A stretch of DNA of 64,000 nucleotides from Methanofollis liminatans DSM 4140 (lineage in GTDB: Archaea; Halobacteriota; Methanomicrobia; Methanomicrobiales; Methanofollaceae): contig NZ_CM001555.1 of the NCBI RefSeq assembly GCF_000275865.1, positions 1,612,967 to 1,676,966 of the forward strand. Reading direction: 5' to 3'. The notes below the pieces were generated by a model, which was given only the letters and a program-made list of their open reading frames with translations, did not search any database and was not told where the DNA came from. A program made the position numbers and the translations under genes. This document shows positions 16,763-25,786 of the stretch, in pieces; position 1 is the stretch's first letter; every line of letters begins with the position of its first letter.

Positions 16763-17800
16763 TCAAAACGCAAACAGCGTGGTCTGCACATCCCTCTCCT
16801 CGAACACCAGATACTCGACCGCCCTGTGTGCAACACCGCACCGCCGCAGGTCGGCGCCCGAGTGGAGCGGCCTTCTCCGGCGGGCATCCAGGATCCGCCT
16901 GGCGCCCTCAGGCCCGATCCCGGGCACCCGGAGGAGATCGGCGTACGGGGCGGCGTTGACGTCGACCGGCGGCATCTCCCGTGCAAGGAGAATCTTCGGG
17001 TCGGCGTCCGTAAGAAAACCGTCTCCGTCCAGCACCTCCGCGACGCGGTCAGGACGCCAGCCGTACGCCCGCACCAGGGCGTCGAGCTGGTAGAGCCGGT
17101 TCTGGCGCCAGAGCGTGGCGGCCGGGCGGCCCTGCAGAGGCGTGCCGGCGAGGGGAGTGAACGCCGAGTAATACACCCTGGCCGTGCCGAGGCGGCGGTA
17201 CTGCCGTTCCATGCACGTGAGGATCTCGGCGTCGCTTTCCCCGGCCGCCCCGACGACGACCTGGGTGGTGTGCCGTCCCGGCATCGCATCGGCGATCCAT
17301 GCCTGCCGTTTTTCGATGTCCTGCCGGTAGTCCTTCACGCCGGCGACCTCGGAGAGCCGCGAGGCCGAGGGCGCCTCCAGGTTGATCGAGATCCGGTCGG
17401 CCAGCCGTGCCGCCTCGGCGATGTCGGCCCGCGCGGCGCCGGGGAGGACCTTTAAGTGGAGGTAGCCGGTATATCCGCTCCTCCTCAGGATCTCGCCGGT
17501 CTCCAGGATCCCGGCCATCGTCTCGTCCACGTCGCGGGGGATGCCCGAGGAGAGGAAGAGCCCGTCGGCCCGGCCCTCGCGGTGCATCGTCAGAAAGGCC
17601 CGGGCGAGGTCGGCCGGGGCAAGGGCGTAGGCCTCCCGCTTTGTCCTGACCGCGCAGTAGGCGCAGTCGAACGAGCACTTCCCGCAGAGGAGGACCTTGA
17701 GCAGGCGCCCGCACCGGGCGCGAACCGGGCGTTCAGAGCGCGGGCTCATGTCGAAGCCGGCCGCTTCGGTGAGCACCGCAAGGGTTTCTCCCAGGGACAT
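16763..17800 (-). CDS. Radical SAM protein with helix-hairpin-helix (putative DNA modification/repair)
   Basis: The product is 345 residues from ATG 17800, which has a GAGGATC ribosome site just upstream; longer upstream frames lack family similarity. The radical SAM cluster motif is Cys42-x3-Cys46-x2-Cys49 (CSFDCAYC), preceded by an extra Cys39. Near residues 270-320, VNAAPYADLLRVPGIGPEGA is a helix-hairpin-helix DNA-binding motif. This arrangement matches the family annotated as putative DNA modification/repair radical SAM protein, which in many genomes lies beside a uracil-DNA glycosylase. No glycosylase gene is adjacent here. The catalysed reaction is unknown. Confidence 0.85.
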   Translation of the reverse strand: MSLGETLAVLTEAAGFDMSPRSERPVRARCGRLLKVLLCGKCSFDCAYCAVRTKREAYALAPADLARAFLTMHREGRADGLFLSSGIPRDVDETMAGILETGEILRRSGYTGYLHLKVLPGAARADIAEAARLADRISINLEAPSASRLSEVAGVKDYRQDIEKRQAWIADAMPGRHTTQVVVGAAGESDAEILTCMERQYRRLGTARVYYSAFTPLAGTPLQGRPAATLWRQNRLYQLDALVRAYGWRPDRVAEVLDGDGFLTDADPKILLAREMPPVDVNAAPYADLLRVPGIGPEGARRILDARRRRPLHSGADLRRCGVAHRAVEYLVFEERDVQTTLFAF

Positions 17801-17862
17801 AATCGATCCTCTGTGGCCAGAGAAGGAAGATAAGAGGGCGCCGTGCAGGGCGAAAGTGAGAG

Positions 17863-17895
17863 GATATATGTGTCCGGGGGCGGTACATACACCCA
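17863..17895 (+). promoter_or_regulatory. TATA box for the DUF2148 gene
   Basis: The box gatatatg at 17863-17870 is about 28 bases from ATG 17895, the spacing of a leaderless start. The region between 17801 and 17894 is the shared upstream region of two divergent genes. Confidence 0.5.
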
Positions 17896-18446
17896 TGACT
17901 GCGGAATACGATGCAGTACAGACCGTCGCCTCCTTAATGGCGCTCTCAGCACGAACGGCGCCGAAGGGGAAGGGCGTCGACACCATCCGCGTGGAGGTGG
18001 TCGGCAGGGCCGATATGGGGCGGCTCGCCGATGCGATGCGCACCTACGGGGAAGCGCACACACTCGGCTTTTTCTCAAGGGACGCGAAAGGAATCGAACA
18101 GTCAGATGCCTGCGTCCTGATCGGGTGCCGGGGGCAGGAGGTGGCCGGGATCAACTGCGGCGGATGCGGGTATCAGACCTGCGCCGGGATGACGGCTTCG
18201 GTGGCTGACGCACCCGAAAGCGGCGGCGCCCCCTTCAAAGGCCCCAACTGCGTGATCAGGATGGCCGATCTCGGCATCGCCGTCGGTTCGGCGGCGCGGA
18301 CCGCCGCCATCCACAACGTCGACAACCGGATCCTCTACTCAGGCGGGGTCGGCGCCCTCTCCCTCGGCATGATGGAGGATTGCAGCGTGGTCTATGCGAT
18401 TCCGCTCAAAGCATCCGGGAAAAATATCTTCTTTGACCGCACATAG
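17895..18446 (+). CDS. DUF2148 ferredoxin-domain protein
   Basis: The product is 183 residues. The Cys-rich centre (INCGGCGYQTCAGM, with an earlier LIGCRG and a later GPNC) matches DUF2148 proteins described as ferredoxin-domain containing, which probably bind an iron-sulfur cluster. Their function is not established. The chosen ATG lies at leaderless distance from a TATA box. The gene is followed after nine bases by the GHMP-family gene, so the two probably form an operon. Confidence 0.8.
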   Translation: MTAEYDAVQTVASLMALSARTAPKGKGVDTIRVEVVGRADMGRLADAMRTYGEAHTLGFFSRDAKGIEQSDACVLIGCRGQEVAGINCGGCGYQTCAGMTASVADAPESGGAPFKGPNCVIRMADLGIAVGSAARTAAIHNVDNRILYSGGVGALSLGMMEDCSVVYAIPLKASGKNIFFDRT

Positions 18447-18455
18447 GAACAGACC

Positions 18456-19529
18456 ATGCCAACGATGATGATCAGGGGCGGGGACCTCGACCTCGTCGAG
18501 TACGAGTTCGAGCCCTTCGCCGCAGGCGAGGGGATCAGGCCCCTGGATATCGGGAGGGAGGTGATCCCGAGGCCGCAGGCCGGCGTCTTCACCGTGCAGG
18601 CCCCGGCCCGGATCCACGCCACCGTCCTGGACATGAACAGGTTCGCTCCAGGTCAGCCCGGCGGCGGCGGGTTCGGGTTTGCCGTGAAGGTCTACTGCAC
18701 GGCGAGCGCAGAATGCACGGACGGAAGCGTCGAGATCGACTACGACCGCGTGCCGATCGTCAGGCATATCGTCGAGGCGTTCAGGGCGACGGTGGGATAC
18801 GGGGGCGGGTTCCACATCGTCGCCCGGGACCACCGCTACAAGCACGTCGGCCTCGGTTCGACCGGGACGATCCTCCTCTCGGTCTGCCACGCGATGAACG
18901 CCGCCCTCGGGTCGCCCCTCACCGCCGAGGAACTCCGCATCCTCGTCGGCAGAAATTTCGTGGAGGAGACGGCCGACGATCGGGTCGCCTTCGGGTTCGA
19001 GACCGGCGTCGGCCCGGCCGCCAGCACCTATGGCGGGTTTGTCGTGCTGGGCGACGACCTCAGCCTCGCCTACCGCCACCCCTTTGCCGGGGACAAGAAC
19101 GTCTTTATCATCATCCCCTCCAGCGAGATCTCCTCGTCCGGGACGTCGGAGTTCAACGTCCTGATGAACCGGGCACGCGACCTCGATTACCGCGACCGTC
19201 CGCTCAAGGCCTACATGGTCCTGATGGACCTGATCCCGGCGATAGAGGCGGGCAACCTCAAACGAGCCGGAGAGGTGATGTGGGAGATCGAGTTTAGGGG
19301 CTCGAAACGGGCCGAGATCGAGCACCACAGCTTTGCGATCTATACCATGATGAGCGGCCTGCGGGACGCCGGGATCGAATTCGTGGGCATGAGTTCGGTC
19401 GGGCCGTCGATTGCGGTGATCACGGAGAAAACAGAGGAGGAGGTCAGAGCGATTGCAAAACGTCTCGGGCTTTCGATCGCCCTCGCCACCGCCGTCGACA
19501 ACGAGGGGATCAGGATCACGGGGCCGTGA
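18456..19529 (+). CDS. GHMP-family protein, likely beta-ribofuranosylaminobenzene 5'-phosphate synthase
   Basis: The product is 357 residues. It has the GHMP nucleotide/phosphate loop in HVGLGSTGTILLSVCHAM and a C-terminal GMSSVGPSIAVI. ARIHATVLDMNR near residue 53 resembles the RIHxTLxDMN segment of beta-RFAP synthases, which condense PRPP with p-hydroxybenzoate in the first committed step of methanopterin synthesis. MptD of the same pathway is encoded at 41.8 kb. An N-terminal extension of about 45 residues precedes the family core. If the assignment is wrong, it is another GHMP kinase-fold enzyme. Confidence 0.7.
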   Translation: MPTMMIRGGDLDLVEYEFEPFAAGEGIRPLDIGREVIPRPQAGVFTVQAPARIHATVLDMNRFAPGQPGGGGFGFAVKVYCTASAECTDGSVEIDYDRVPIVRHIVEAFRATVGYGGGFHIVARDHRYKHVGLGSTGTILLSVCHAMNAALGSPLTAEELRILVGRNFVEETADDRVAFGFETGVGPAASTYGGFVVLGDDLSLAYRHPFAGDKNVFIIIPSSEISSSGTSEFNVLMNRARDLDYRDRPLKAYMVLMDLIPAIEAGNLKRAGEVMWEIEFRGSKRAEIEHHSFAIYTMMSGLRDAGIEFVGMSSVGPSIAVITEKTEEEVRAIAKRLGLSIALATAVDNEGIRITGP

Positions 19530-19677
19530 GATCGCACTTCACCGTCACACTTTTTCCCGGTCGAACACCCACCTGCTGACGGTCGGGGCAACGTTTCCGC
19601 ACCGGCGGCAGCGGCGATGGGAAACGCCCCGTGCGCAGGAATTATAGAGACCGCAGCTGCATGGGGGGATGCGCAGG

Positions 19678-19707
19678 ACTATATACCGCCATCGCCTCTC
19701 TCCTGCA
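19678..19707 (+). promoter_or_regulatory. TATA-like box upstream of a small lipoprotein gene
   Basis: The sequence actatata at about 19678-19685 stands in an otherwise GC-rich stretch. It is 24-29 bases ahead of an ATG at 19707, which is in frame with the lipoprotein gene annotated from 19827. The true start may therefore be 19707, but that would leave an unusual 40-residue segment before the signal peptide. Confidence 0.35.
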
Positions 19708-19826
19708 TGGTCGGGGCGAGATCTGCGGCGCGGGTGCCGGATGCAAGAGGGACCTTCGAGGGAGCCGGTTCTATCGCGAGGAACACCCGGGAAGAACAGG
19801 GACAGGACGTTCGTGAAGCCCGGGCG

Positions 19827-20264
19827 GTGACCGCGACGAAGTGCATCCCCATAGCCATACTTCTTCTCTGCCTCGCCGCACCGCTCCTTGCGGCGGGATG
19901 CGTCTCCGGGGGAGACGACGACGTGGCGGTCGTCGAGTATCACCGCACCGGCGGGATCGCCGGTTTCGACGATCGCCTGGTGATCTACGAGAACGGGACG
20001 GCAACCGTTTCCAGGCACGGAACCTTCACAACCTTCTCTCCGGATCCGCAGGCCCTCGCCCGGGTCCGCGCCATCGTTGCGTCCGAAGCCTTCCAGTCCC
20101 TTGAAGAATCGTATCTGCCGCAGCAGCAGGGCTATGACCTCATCTCCTATGAGGTGACGGCAGGGGGGAAGCGCGTGCGGGCGGAGGACGGAGCGGTCCC
20201 GGCGGCACTGGAGCCGCTGATCACCGAACTTAACGAGATCATCCGGGAGAGCACGGCGCCCTGA
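19827..20264 (+). CDS. Small predicted lipoprotein
   Basis: The product is about 145 residues. It begins with a Lys-containing n-region and a hydrophobic core (IPIAILLLCLAAPLLAAGC) ending in a lipobox, so the mature protein would be anchored by Cys on the outer face of the membrane. The mature part (VVEYHRTGGIAGFDDRLVIY) resembles small archaeal/bacterial proteins of unknown function that have a beta-rich body. GTG 19827 was chosen because it places the signal peptide at the N-terminus; ATG 19707 is the alternative. A T-run follows at about 20268-20274. Confidence 0.6.
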   Translation: MTATKCIPIAILLLCLAAPLLAAGCVSGGDDDVAVVEYHRTGGIAGFDDRLVIYENGTATVSRHGTFTTFSPDPQALARVRAIVASEAFQSLEESYLPQQQGYDLISYEVTAGGKRVRAEDGAVPAALEPLITELNEIIRESTAP

Positions 20265-20399
20265 CTCTTTTTTTCCTTCATCCCGCAACACGCGCCGGAT
20301 AGAAAAGCGATCGGCAGTTTTGAGAGAAAAACTCCTCGTCCTGCACTCCGGGCCGAATATTTAATGCTCGCCCAAAGACCATAATATATAACCACCCAT

Positions 20400-21221
20400 A
20401 TGATGCGGTCAGACGAGATCATGAGAACCGAGCAGACGCCGGTCGTCCTGGTGCACGGATGGAAGAGCCATCCAGGCATCTGGAACCACCTCACGCCGCA
20501 GCTTGAGCGTGCATCCATACCGTACTGGAACTTCGACCATACCTCCATGGGAGATACCCCACCGGCAGCGATCGCTCTGGCCCTGCAGGAGTTCATCCGA
20601 ACGATGCGGGATGAAAACGCATATCCCGGACCGGTCGACGTCGTATGCCATTCCGTAGGGACGTGTATCGCCCGGTACCTCCTCGAAGTCCTCGACGGCC
20701 GGAAGCGGGAAGAGCAGGTCAGGCACCTGATCGGGATCGGGCCGCCGAACAACGGTTCCGCTCTGGCCGAACTCTTCAACGATCCGGTCTATGGGCCGCA
20801 GATCCTCGATCAGCTCGCCGGTGTATTTGTGCCGCGGCGCTACGATCCGGCAGACGACGTCATCGCCCAGGAGGTCAGGCCGGGAAGCCGGACGATGGCC
20901 GCCCTGCGGTCTGCGGGCGTCCGCCAGGACGTGGCGTACCGGTTCATCCTGAGCGCCAACCTCACCGCCACCCCGGATCTCTTTCCCTGTTTTGACGGAA
21001 AAACCTGGGAGCGCTCCGCGGATGGTGAGTGGCAGATGACCTATGCAGGCGATGGGATCGTGCCGCATACCGATTCGTACCTGCCCGGCGCGGGCATCGA
21101 GATCCTGCCGGCCGAGCCGGCGGCGCTGAGGTGCAACCCCGATCACTACGGCCATATCAGGCTGCCGCGGAACGCCGAGGTGGTGGACCGGGTGATGGCG
21201 CACCTCATGGGCTCTCCCTGA
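20400..21221 (+). CDS. Alpha/beta hydrolase (lipase/esterase-like)
   Basis: The product is 273 residues. VVLVHGWKSHPGIW is the oxyanion-hole region, and Ser85 in VCHSVGTC is the nucleophile elbow, with Cys in place of the first Gly of GxSxG. DGIVPHTDS and DHYGHIRLP probably supply the acid and His. The domain resembles cytoplasmic lipases or PGAP1-like esterases; no signal peptide is present. The start could also be ATG 20421, which is just ahead of the first beta strand, because two AT-rich boxes (20356-20364 and 20381-20390) allow either. Confidence 0.8.
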   Translation: MMRSDEIMRTEQTPVVLVHGWKSHPGIWNHLTPQLERASIPYWNFDHTSMGDTPPAAIALALQEFIRTMRDENAYPGPVDVVCHSVGTCIARYLLEVLDGRKREEQVRHLIGIGPPNNGSALAELFNDPVYGPQILDQLAGVFVPRRYDPADDVIAQEVRPGSRTMAALRSAGVRQDVAYRFILSANLTATPDLFPCFDGKTWERSADGEWQMTYAGDGIVPHTDSYLPGAGIEILPAEPAALRCNPDHYGHIRLPRNAEVVDRVMAHLMGSP

Positions 21222-21310
21222 AATTTTTCGGGAGAGGCTCACGCGAAGCCGCAAAAGGCGCGAAGGTGCCGGGGTTAGCGCCGTAAAAGGGCAAAAGCCC
21301 GGAAAAAAGA

Positions 21311-21817
21311 TCAGGGGGTGGCGGGGATGGTCCGCGACACCTTCGGGATCTCGGCGACATTCTCAAGCGTCTCGACCGAGCCGTCAGGGAAGGTGACGGT
21401 GGTCACCGCCGGGGAGAAATCGGCCTGGACAAGGGGCGCAAACCAGTAACTGTTCAATGCCTGCTCTGCATCACGCAGGTCGATGGCAGGGGTAGTATAG
21501 GTCGTCTCGTTCCCGGACCGTGAGATCTTCGCGAAATGTTCGACCCTGAAGGAGGCCGCGTGATCGTCCAGGGCCACTGACTCGACACTCTGGCCGGAAA
21601 AAGTCTCGAGTGCTTTTTTAAACTCGTCAGAGGGATCGGCGATCTTGAAGAAGACCGCAATCCGTTCAATCCACGAGAGGGTGTAGTCGAAGGTGACGAT
21701 CGCCGCTCCGTTTTCATCGATTGACATATCCAGCCTGTCTGCGGTGAACGCTCCTGCAGGCAGAGTTAGGCCGGCGACAAGGAGCAGCACGACCCCGATG
21801 CGAACCCATATATCCAT
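21311..21817 (-). CDS. Secreted or membrane-anchored protein of unknown function
   Basis: The product is 168 residues from ATG 21817. Residues 1-25 (MDIWVRIGVVLLLVAGLTL) form a signal peptide. The mature part alternates polar beta strands and contains TFDYTLSWIERIAVFFKIADP, a hydrophobic surface that may touch the membrane. I do not recognise the family with confidence. It is transcribed divergently from the MoxR operon that follows. Confidence 0.7.
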   Translation of the reverse strand: MDIWVRIGVVLLLVAGLTLPAGAFTADRLDMSIDENGAAIVTFDYTLSWIERIAVFFKIADPSDEFKKALETFSGQSVESVALDDHAASFRVEHFAKISRSGNETTYTTPAIDLRDAEQALNSYWFAPLVQADFSPAVTTVTFPDGSVETLENVAEIPKVSRTIPATP

Positions 21818-21895
21818 ACTCTCAACTCCAGATATACATCTGGCTTTCCTCATATAAACATACTGAACAGGATGCCTGTCCACCAGAAATATAGA

Positions 21896-21930
21896 AAATA
21901 TATTTATATTAGAATTGTCATCGGTGGTGA
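21896..21930 (+). promoter_or_regulatory. Promoter of the MoxR-type operon
   Basis: An AT-rich run (aaaatatatttatat, 21896-21909) is about 25 bases before ATG 21930, consistent with a leaderless or very short-leader transcript that carries the seven overlapping genes to 28337. Confidence 0.5.
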
Positions 21931-22199
21931 TGATGGGCTATCCGAAGAAACACTTCGCCGCCGCAGGGCTGATGGGGTGGCTTTTTATGATCATTTTTTT
22001 TCTGATCTTCATAAGAAGCATCGATCTCACCATCTTCCTCCTGCTCGTTTCCCTGGGGCTGTTCGTACTCATAGAAGTACTGGACACGTCCTTCGCCAAA
22101 CCCTCCCATATCATGTATCTTAAATACTGGGTCGCTGTCGGGCTTGTGTTTTTCGTCACCGTCATCGTCGATAAAGTGGTGAGGGTCGTTCAGGCATGA
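21930..22199 (+). CDS. Small three-helix membrane protein
   Basis: The product is about 89 residues and nearly all hydrophobic, with three membrane segments at roughly 15-32, 36-55 and 65-82. Basic residues cluster near the N-terminus (YPKKHFAAAG) and between helices two and three. It is the first gene of the operon with the DUF4129, DUF4350, MoxR and DUF58 proteins and overlaps the second gene by four bases. I do not recognise a family. ATG 21933 is an equally possible start. Confidence 0.65.
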   Translation: MMGYPKKHFAAAGLMGWLFMIIFFLIFIRSIDLTIFLLLVSLGLFVLIEVLDTSFAKPSHIMYLKYWVAVGLVFFVTVIVDKVVRVVQA

Positions 22200-23929
22200 A
22201 GAGGAGACACATGCAATGGGTTCTGGCAGGGGTATCCCTGGCGATCATCCTCATCTGCGGGAGCATGATCACCTCGCCGATACTGTACTCGGCCGAAAAC
22301 GCCTCTTCCACGGCGCATCATGCCGACCCGTCCCTCATCTCCAGAACGGCGGAGAACAGGGCAGGATCGGTCGTGCCTGCCATGGACAACCTTATCGAGA
22401 GCACGGGAACAATTGTTCTGAACATTAAAAACAAGGATTTTAAAGCGGCACAGGCCGATCTGGAAGCCTATATGGCCGCCTCGAGGTCATTCAACAGCCT
22501 CGTCGTCAACCTGGACCTGTCCGAGAGCGAGATCGGGGAGTTCGTGGAGATCAACAGGGAAAACATTGAATCCCTTTCCACCCTCTTTGAGGAGAGCAAA
22601 CGCTTTGAGGAGATCTCCAGCCTTGAGGTGGTATACCGGGACGAGGAGAACCCTGAAGCGCTCTACTCGGTTGCCTACGAGGGAGAAGCGCTCAGGATGA
22701 AAATGGAAGAGGCGTATCAGCGCTACGCCGCACAGCAGTCGTCCCTTCAGAGTGTGAGCAGCCGCTACGGCCTCTCCACCGCCTCATACAACCAGAGCGT
22801 GACCGAGTTTGCCGCGGTCGTCGGCGAGACCGACGCCGCACAGGAGAGCCGGCTGGATGCAATCCCGAAAAACGATGTCTTTCCTCTCACCCTCGGGATA
22901 GAACCGACCACCGCCACCTTCGGCGATCGGATCCTGATCGCGGGCACCCTGTACCGGAGCCCGGGGCAGGAGGTCGGGATCTCTATCGACAGCCGCCTGT
23001 GGGGGACGGCGATCACCGACATCAACGGCAGATATACGGCCTATTATCCGGTAACAGCGATCGGCACGGGAAAACACCTGATCTATACCTCCCGGGGCAG
23101 CAGGTATTCAGATGTGATCGAGTTCACCATCGTGCCGGCGCCGGCCGCCCTGACACTCGAGGCCACGCAGGGGGATTACGGGGCCGGGGAAAACGTCCTT
23201 TTCACCGGCACCCTCTCAAGCCTTGACAGACCGGTCTCAAACGCCCTGGTCTCCATCGTGCCCGACGAAGGGGCGGCGATCCAGGTGCTCACCGACGAGA
23301 AGGGAGTTTACTCCTGCACCGGCCTGCTGGATCCGGGGATCAGAGAGGTGAAGGCAGTCGTTTCGGGCGAGTCCCTCCCCTTTGCATATACCGCCAGCAG
23401 CCCGGTCACCGTGGACGTACCCCATGCATGGATGGGGTTTGCCTCCCTTGTGATGAAGGGTGCGGTAATCCTGGTCCTCGGGCTCGGGCTGGAGTTCATG
23501 GTCAGGAGCATACGGGAACAGCGTTCAAAGAGGCGTGCCACTCCCATCAGCCGTCACGAAATTCCTGTCCTCAGGCAGCCCGCCCTGCCACCCGCACCAA
23601 TAGCCGAGCCGCTGTCTCCCGCCGAGGTGGCGCGGCAGTATGCGCTCCACGTTGGAAACGGCGACTACAGAGAGGCGATCAGGACCCTGTACCTCGCCCT
23701 CGCAGACAGGATCGGACGAAAGGCAGAGATCAGGAATTATATCGCATGGACGCCGCGGGAGATTCTTGGCGCTACATCGGGCGCGAGCGAGGCCAAAAAC
23801 CTCGCCGAATTTATCGGGAAGTACGAACATTCCCATTACGGCACCACGGAAACCTCGCACGGACAGGCTGAGGCGCTGCTGCGGTGGTACGGCAGCGTCA
23901 CCGAGGCCATGGGTGGTGGTCAGGATTAA
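22196..23929 (+). CDS. Membrane protein with Ig-like ectodomain and DUF4129 tail
   Basis: The product is 577 residues. An N-terminal anchor (WVLAGVSLAIILICGSMI) is followed by a long helical region (about 55-215) and two beta-rich Ig-like or adhesion-like units (about 220-310 and 315-400). A second membrane helix lies near 412-436. The cytoplasmic C-terminus (about 475-570) fits DUF4129, which accompanies MoxR, DUF58 and transglutaminase genes in many prokaryotes. The topology suggests an outside sensing or scaffold part and an inside partner-binding part; the function is unknown. It overlaps both neighbours. Confidence 0.75.
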   Translation: MKRRHMQWVLAGVSLAIILICGSMITSPILYSAENASSTAHHADPSLISRTAENRAGSVVPAMDNLIESTGTIVLNIKNKDFKAAQADLEAYMAASRSFNSLVVNLDLSESEIGEFVEINRENIESLSTLFEESKRFEEISSLEVVYRDEENPEALYSVAYEGEALRMKMEEAYQRYAAQQSSLQSVSSRYGLSTASYNQSVTEFAAVVGETDAAQESRLDAIPKNDVFPLTLGIEPTTATFGDRILIAGTLYRSPGQEVGISIDSRLWGTAITDINGRYTAYYPVTAIGTGKHLIYTSRGSRYSDVIEFTIVPAPAALTLEATQGDYGAGENVLFTGTLSSLDRPVSNALVSIVPDEGAAIQVLTDEKGVYSCTGLLDPGIREVKAVVSGESLPFAYTASSPVTVDVPHAWMGFASLVMKGAVILVLGLGLEFMVRSIREQRSKRRATPISRHEIPVLRQPALPPAPIAEPLSPAEVARQYALHVGNGDYREAIRTLYLALADRIGRKAEIRNYIAWTPREILGATSGASEAKNLAEFIGKYEHSHYGTTETSHGQAEALLRWYGSVTEAMGGGQD

Positions 23930-24815
23930 GTTCATCAGACTGGCAGCGGCCGCCATCGCTCTTCTGGCCGTTTCTGTCCTTTTCCTCCACCTCTCCACGA
24001 CCGACCACGAGTTCAGCAGATACAATATCGGGTGGAACGGCACCTCGGTCTTTGCCGGGAACCTGGAGGATGCCGGCGGCGTGGTCCTGCACGAGACTGC
24101 GGACCTGCCGAACTACCAGGACGCCGTCCTTCTTCTGATCGCGCCGGAGGGAGAGATCCCTGATAGCGAGATCGGCGATTATAGAGCATTTCTTAAGCGT
24201 AACAACACGCTTTTTATTTCTGACGAGTCAGGGGCGTCAAACAAACTGCTCAAAGAAATCGGTTCGGATATCAGAGTTATTCCAGGCAAAATCGCAGGTT
24301 TCGACTCGGGATATGCGGATCCGCTCCTTCCGAACGGCTATCCAGAGGGCGATCATCCGCTGCTCGAAGGCGTGGCGTCGATCGCCTTCAACCACCCTGC
24401 ACAGGTGATGGGAGGCGAGGCCCTCGTCAGTTCTGGCATCTTTAGTTGGTACGACCTGGACGGGAACGGGCGGATGGAGGTGGGAGAGCCTTCAGGAAGG
24501 TTCGTCTTCATCTCCAGCCAGCCGGTCGGCGGGGGTGAGGTGATCGTCTGCGCGGACCCGAGCATCCTGATCAACACAATGCTGGGGCGGGGCGTGCCCG
24601 GGGACGGCGCCATCTTCGCCGACAATCTGCTTTCGTACAGGAATACCGCAATTCTGGAGAGTGCCCACTCCGCAACCGCCGCGACCGGGGGCATCGGGCA
24701 GGCTCTGGCGCACCTGAAGGCGTCGCCTCCCCTGCAGGCAGGCATCATGGGTGCCTGCCTTCTGGTGGCCGGGATTGCGTGGAGAAGAAGAGTATGTCCA
24801 GGGGGTCAATCATGA
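23916..24815 (+). CDS. DUF4350-type membrane-anchored protein
   Basis: The product is about 299 residues, starting at one of two adjacent GTG codons (23913 or 23916) inside the end of the DUF4129 gene. An N-terminal helix (LAAAAIALLAVSVLFLHL) and a C-terminal helix (GIMGACLLVAGIAW) bracket a soluble part with an LLLIAPEGEIPDSEI segment, typical of DUF4350 proteins, which have a class-I-amidotransferase-like or GATase-like fold. It is an expected component of MoxR/DUF58/DUF4129 clusters. It overlaps moxR by four bases. Confidence 0.7.
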   Translation: MVRIKFIRLAAAAIALLAVSVLFLHLSTTDHEFSRYNIGWNGTSVFAGNLEDAGGVVLHETADLPNYQDAVLLLIAPEGEIPDSEIGDYRAFLKRNNTLFISDESGASNKLLKEIGSDIRVIPGKIAGFDSGYADPLLPNGYPEGDHPLLEGVASIAFNHPAQVMGGEALVSSGIFSWYDLDGNGRMEVGEPSGRFVFISSQPVGGGEVIVCADPSILINTMLGRGVPGDGAIFADNLLSYRNTAILESAHSATAATGGIGQALAHLKASPPLQAGIMGACLLVAGIAWRRRVCPGGQS

Positions 24816-25786
24816 CAGGCGAAACAATCGAGCGTGAACTCAAAGCGATATCGAAGTCTTATACCAGGATTGCAGAGCAGGTTGGAAAATTCGTGGTGGG
24901 CAACACACCCCTCATCGAGATGATCTTCGTCAGCATGCTCAGCGAGGGGCATATCCTTCTTGAAGGAGTGCCGGGCACGGCCAAGACCGTCATTGCAAAG
25001 ACGGTAGCAGCCCTTTCAGGCTGTGATTTCAGACGCATTCAATGCGCCGTCGATATGCAGCCAGCCGACATCGTCGGGGTGCGGATGTATGATACGGAGC
25101 GGAAGGATTTTGTCCTGAAAAAAGGGCCGATCTTCTCCAATTTCATTCTGGTCGACGAGATCAACCGGGTCAGCCCGCGCACGCAGAGCGCCTTCATCGA
25201 GGCAATGAGCGAGCGGCAGACCACGATCGACGGGATTACGCACCCGTTTACCGATCCGTTCTTCGTGATCGCCACCCAGAACCCGTACGAGTTCGAGGGC
25301 ACCTTCCCCCTCATCGAGGCCCAGAAGGACCGGTTCATGTTCAGCACAAAACTCAGGTACCTTGACGCCGACGAGGAACTTGAGATCATCAGACGGGAGA
25401 GCACCGGCTATCTCGACTGGGACGCCTACCGGTCGGCGATCGCCCCGGTGCTTACGCCCGATATGATCCGGCATTTCATCGGGACGGTCAGGAGTGTGCG
25501 GGCTGAAGAGCCGATCCTCAGGTATATCAGGGACATCGTCCTCGAAACGCGGAAACACGACGATATCTGGCTCGGCGCCAGCCCCAGGGCGTCAATCGCC
25601 TTTGTGCGCGGCAGCAAGGCCCTTGCTGCACTGAACGGGAGAGAATATGTTATTCCTGACGATGTAAAGCGGATCGCACGGCTCGCCCTGCCCCATCGCC
25701 TGATCTTGAGACGAGAGTCCGATCTCGGCGGTGTGACGACCGGCGAGGTCACCGAAGATATCCTTGCGGCGGTCGAGGTGCTGTAA
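24812..25786 (+). CDS. MoxR-family AAA+ ATPase
   Basis: The product is 324 residues. Walker A is GVPGTAKTVIAKT near residue 52, Walker B is ILVDEINRVSPRTQSA near 115, and IATQNPYEFEGTFPL is the sensor 1/MoxR signature. ATG 24812 has a strong ribosome site (AGGGGGTC) and overlaps the previous stop; longer in-frame starts lack this. MoxR proteins act as chaperone-type ATPases that work with VWA or DUF58 proteins. The DUF58 gene follows with no gap. Confidence 0.95.
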   Translation: MTGETIERELKAISKSYTRIAEQVGKFVVGNTPLIEMIFVSMLSEGHILLEGVPGTAKTVIAKTVAALSGCDFRRIQCAVDMQPADIVGVRMYDTERKDFVLKKGPIFSNFILVDEINRVSPRTQSAFIEAMSERQTTIDGITHPFTDPFFVIATQNPYEFEGTFPLIEAQKDRFMFSTKLRYLDADEELEIIRRESTGYLDWDAYRSAIAPVLTPDMIRHFIGTVRSVRAEEPILRYIRDIVLETRKHDDIWLGASPRASIAFVRGSKALAALNGREYVIPDDVKRIARLALPHRLILRRESDLGGVTTGEVTEDILAAVEVL

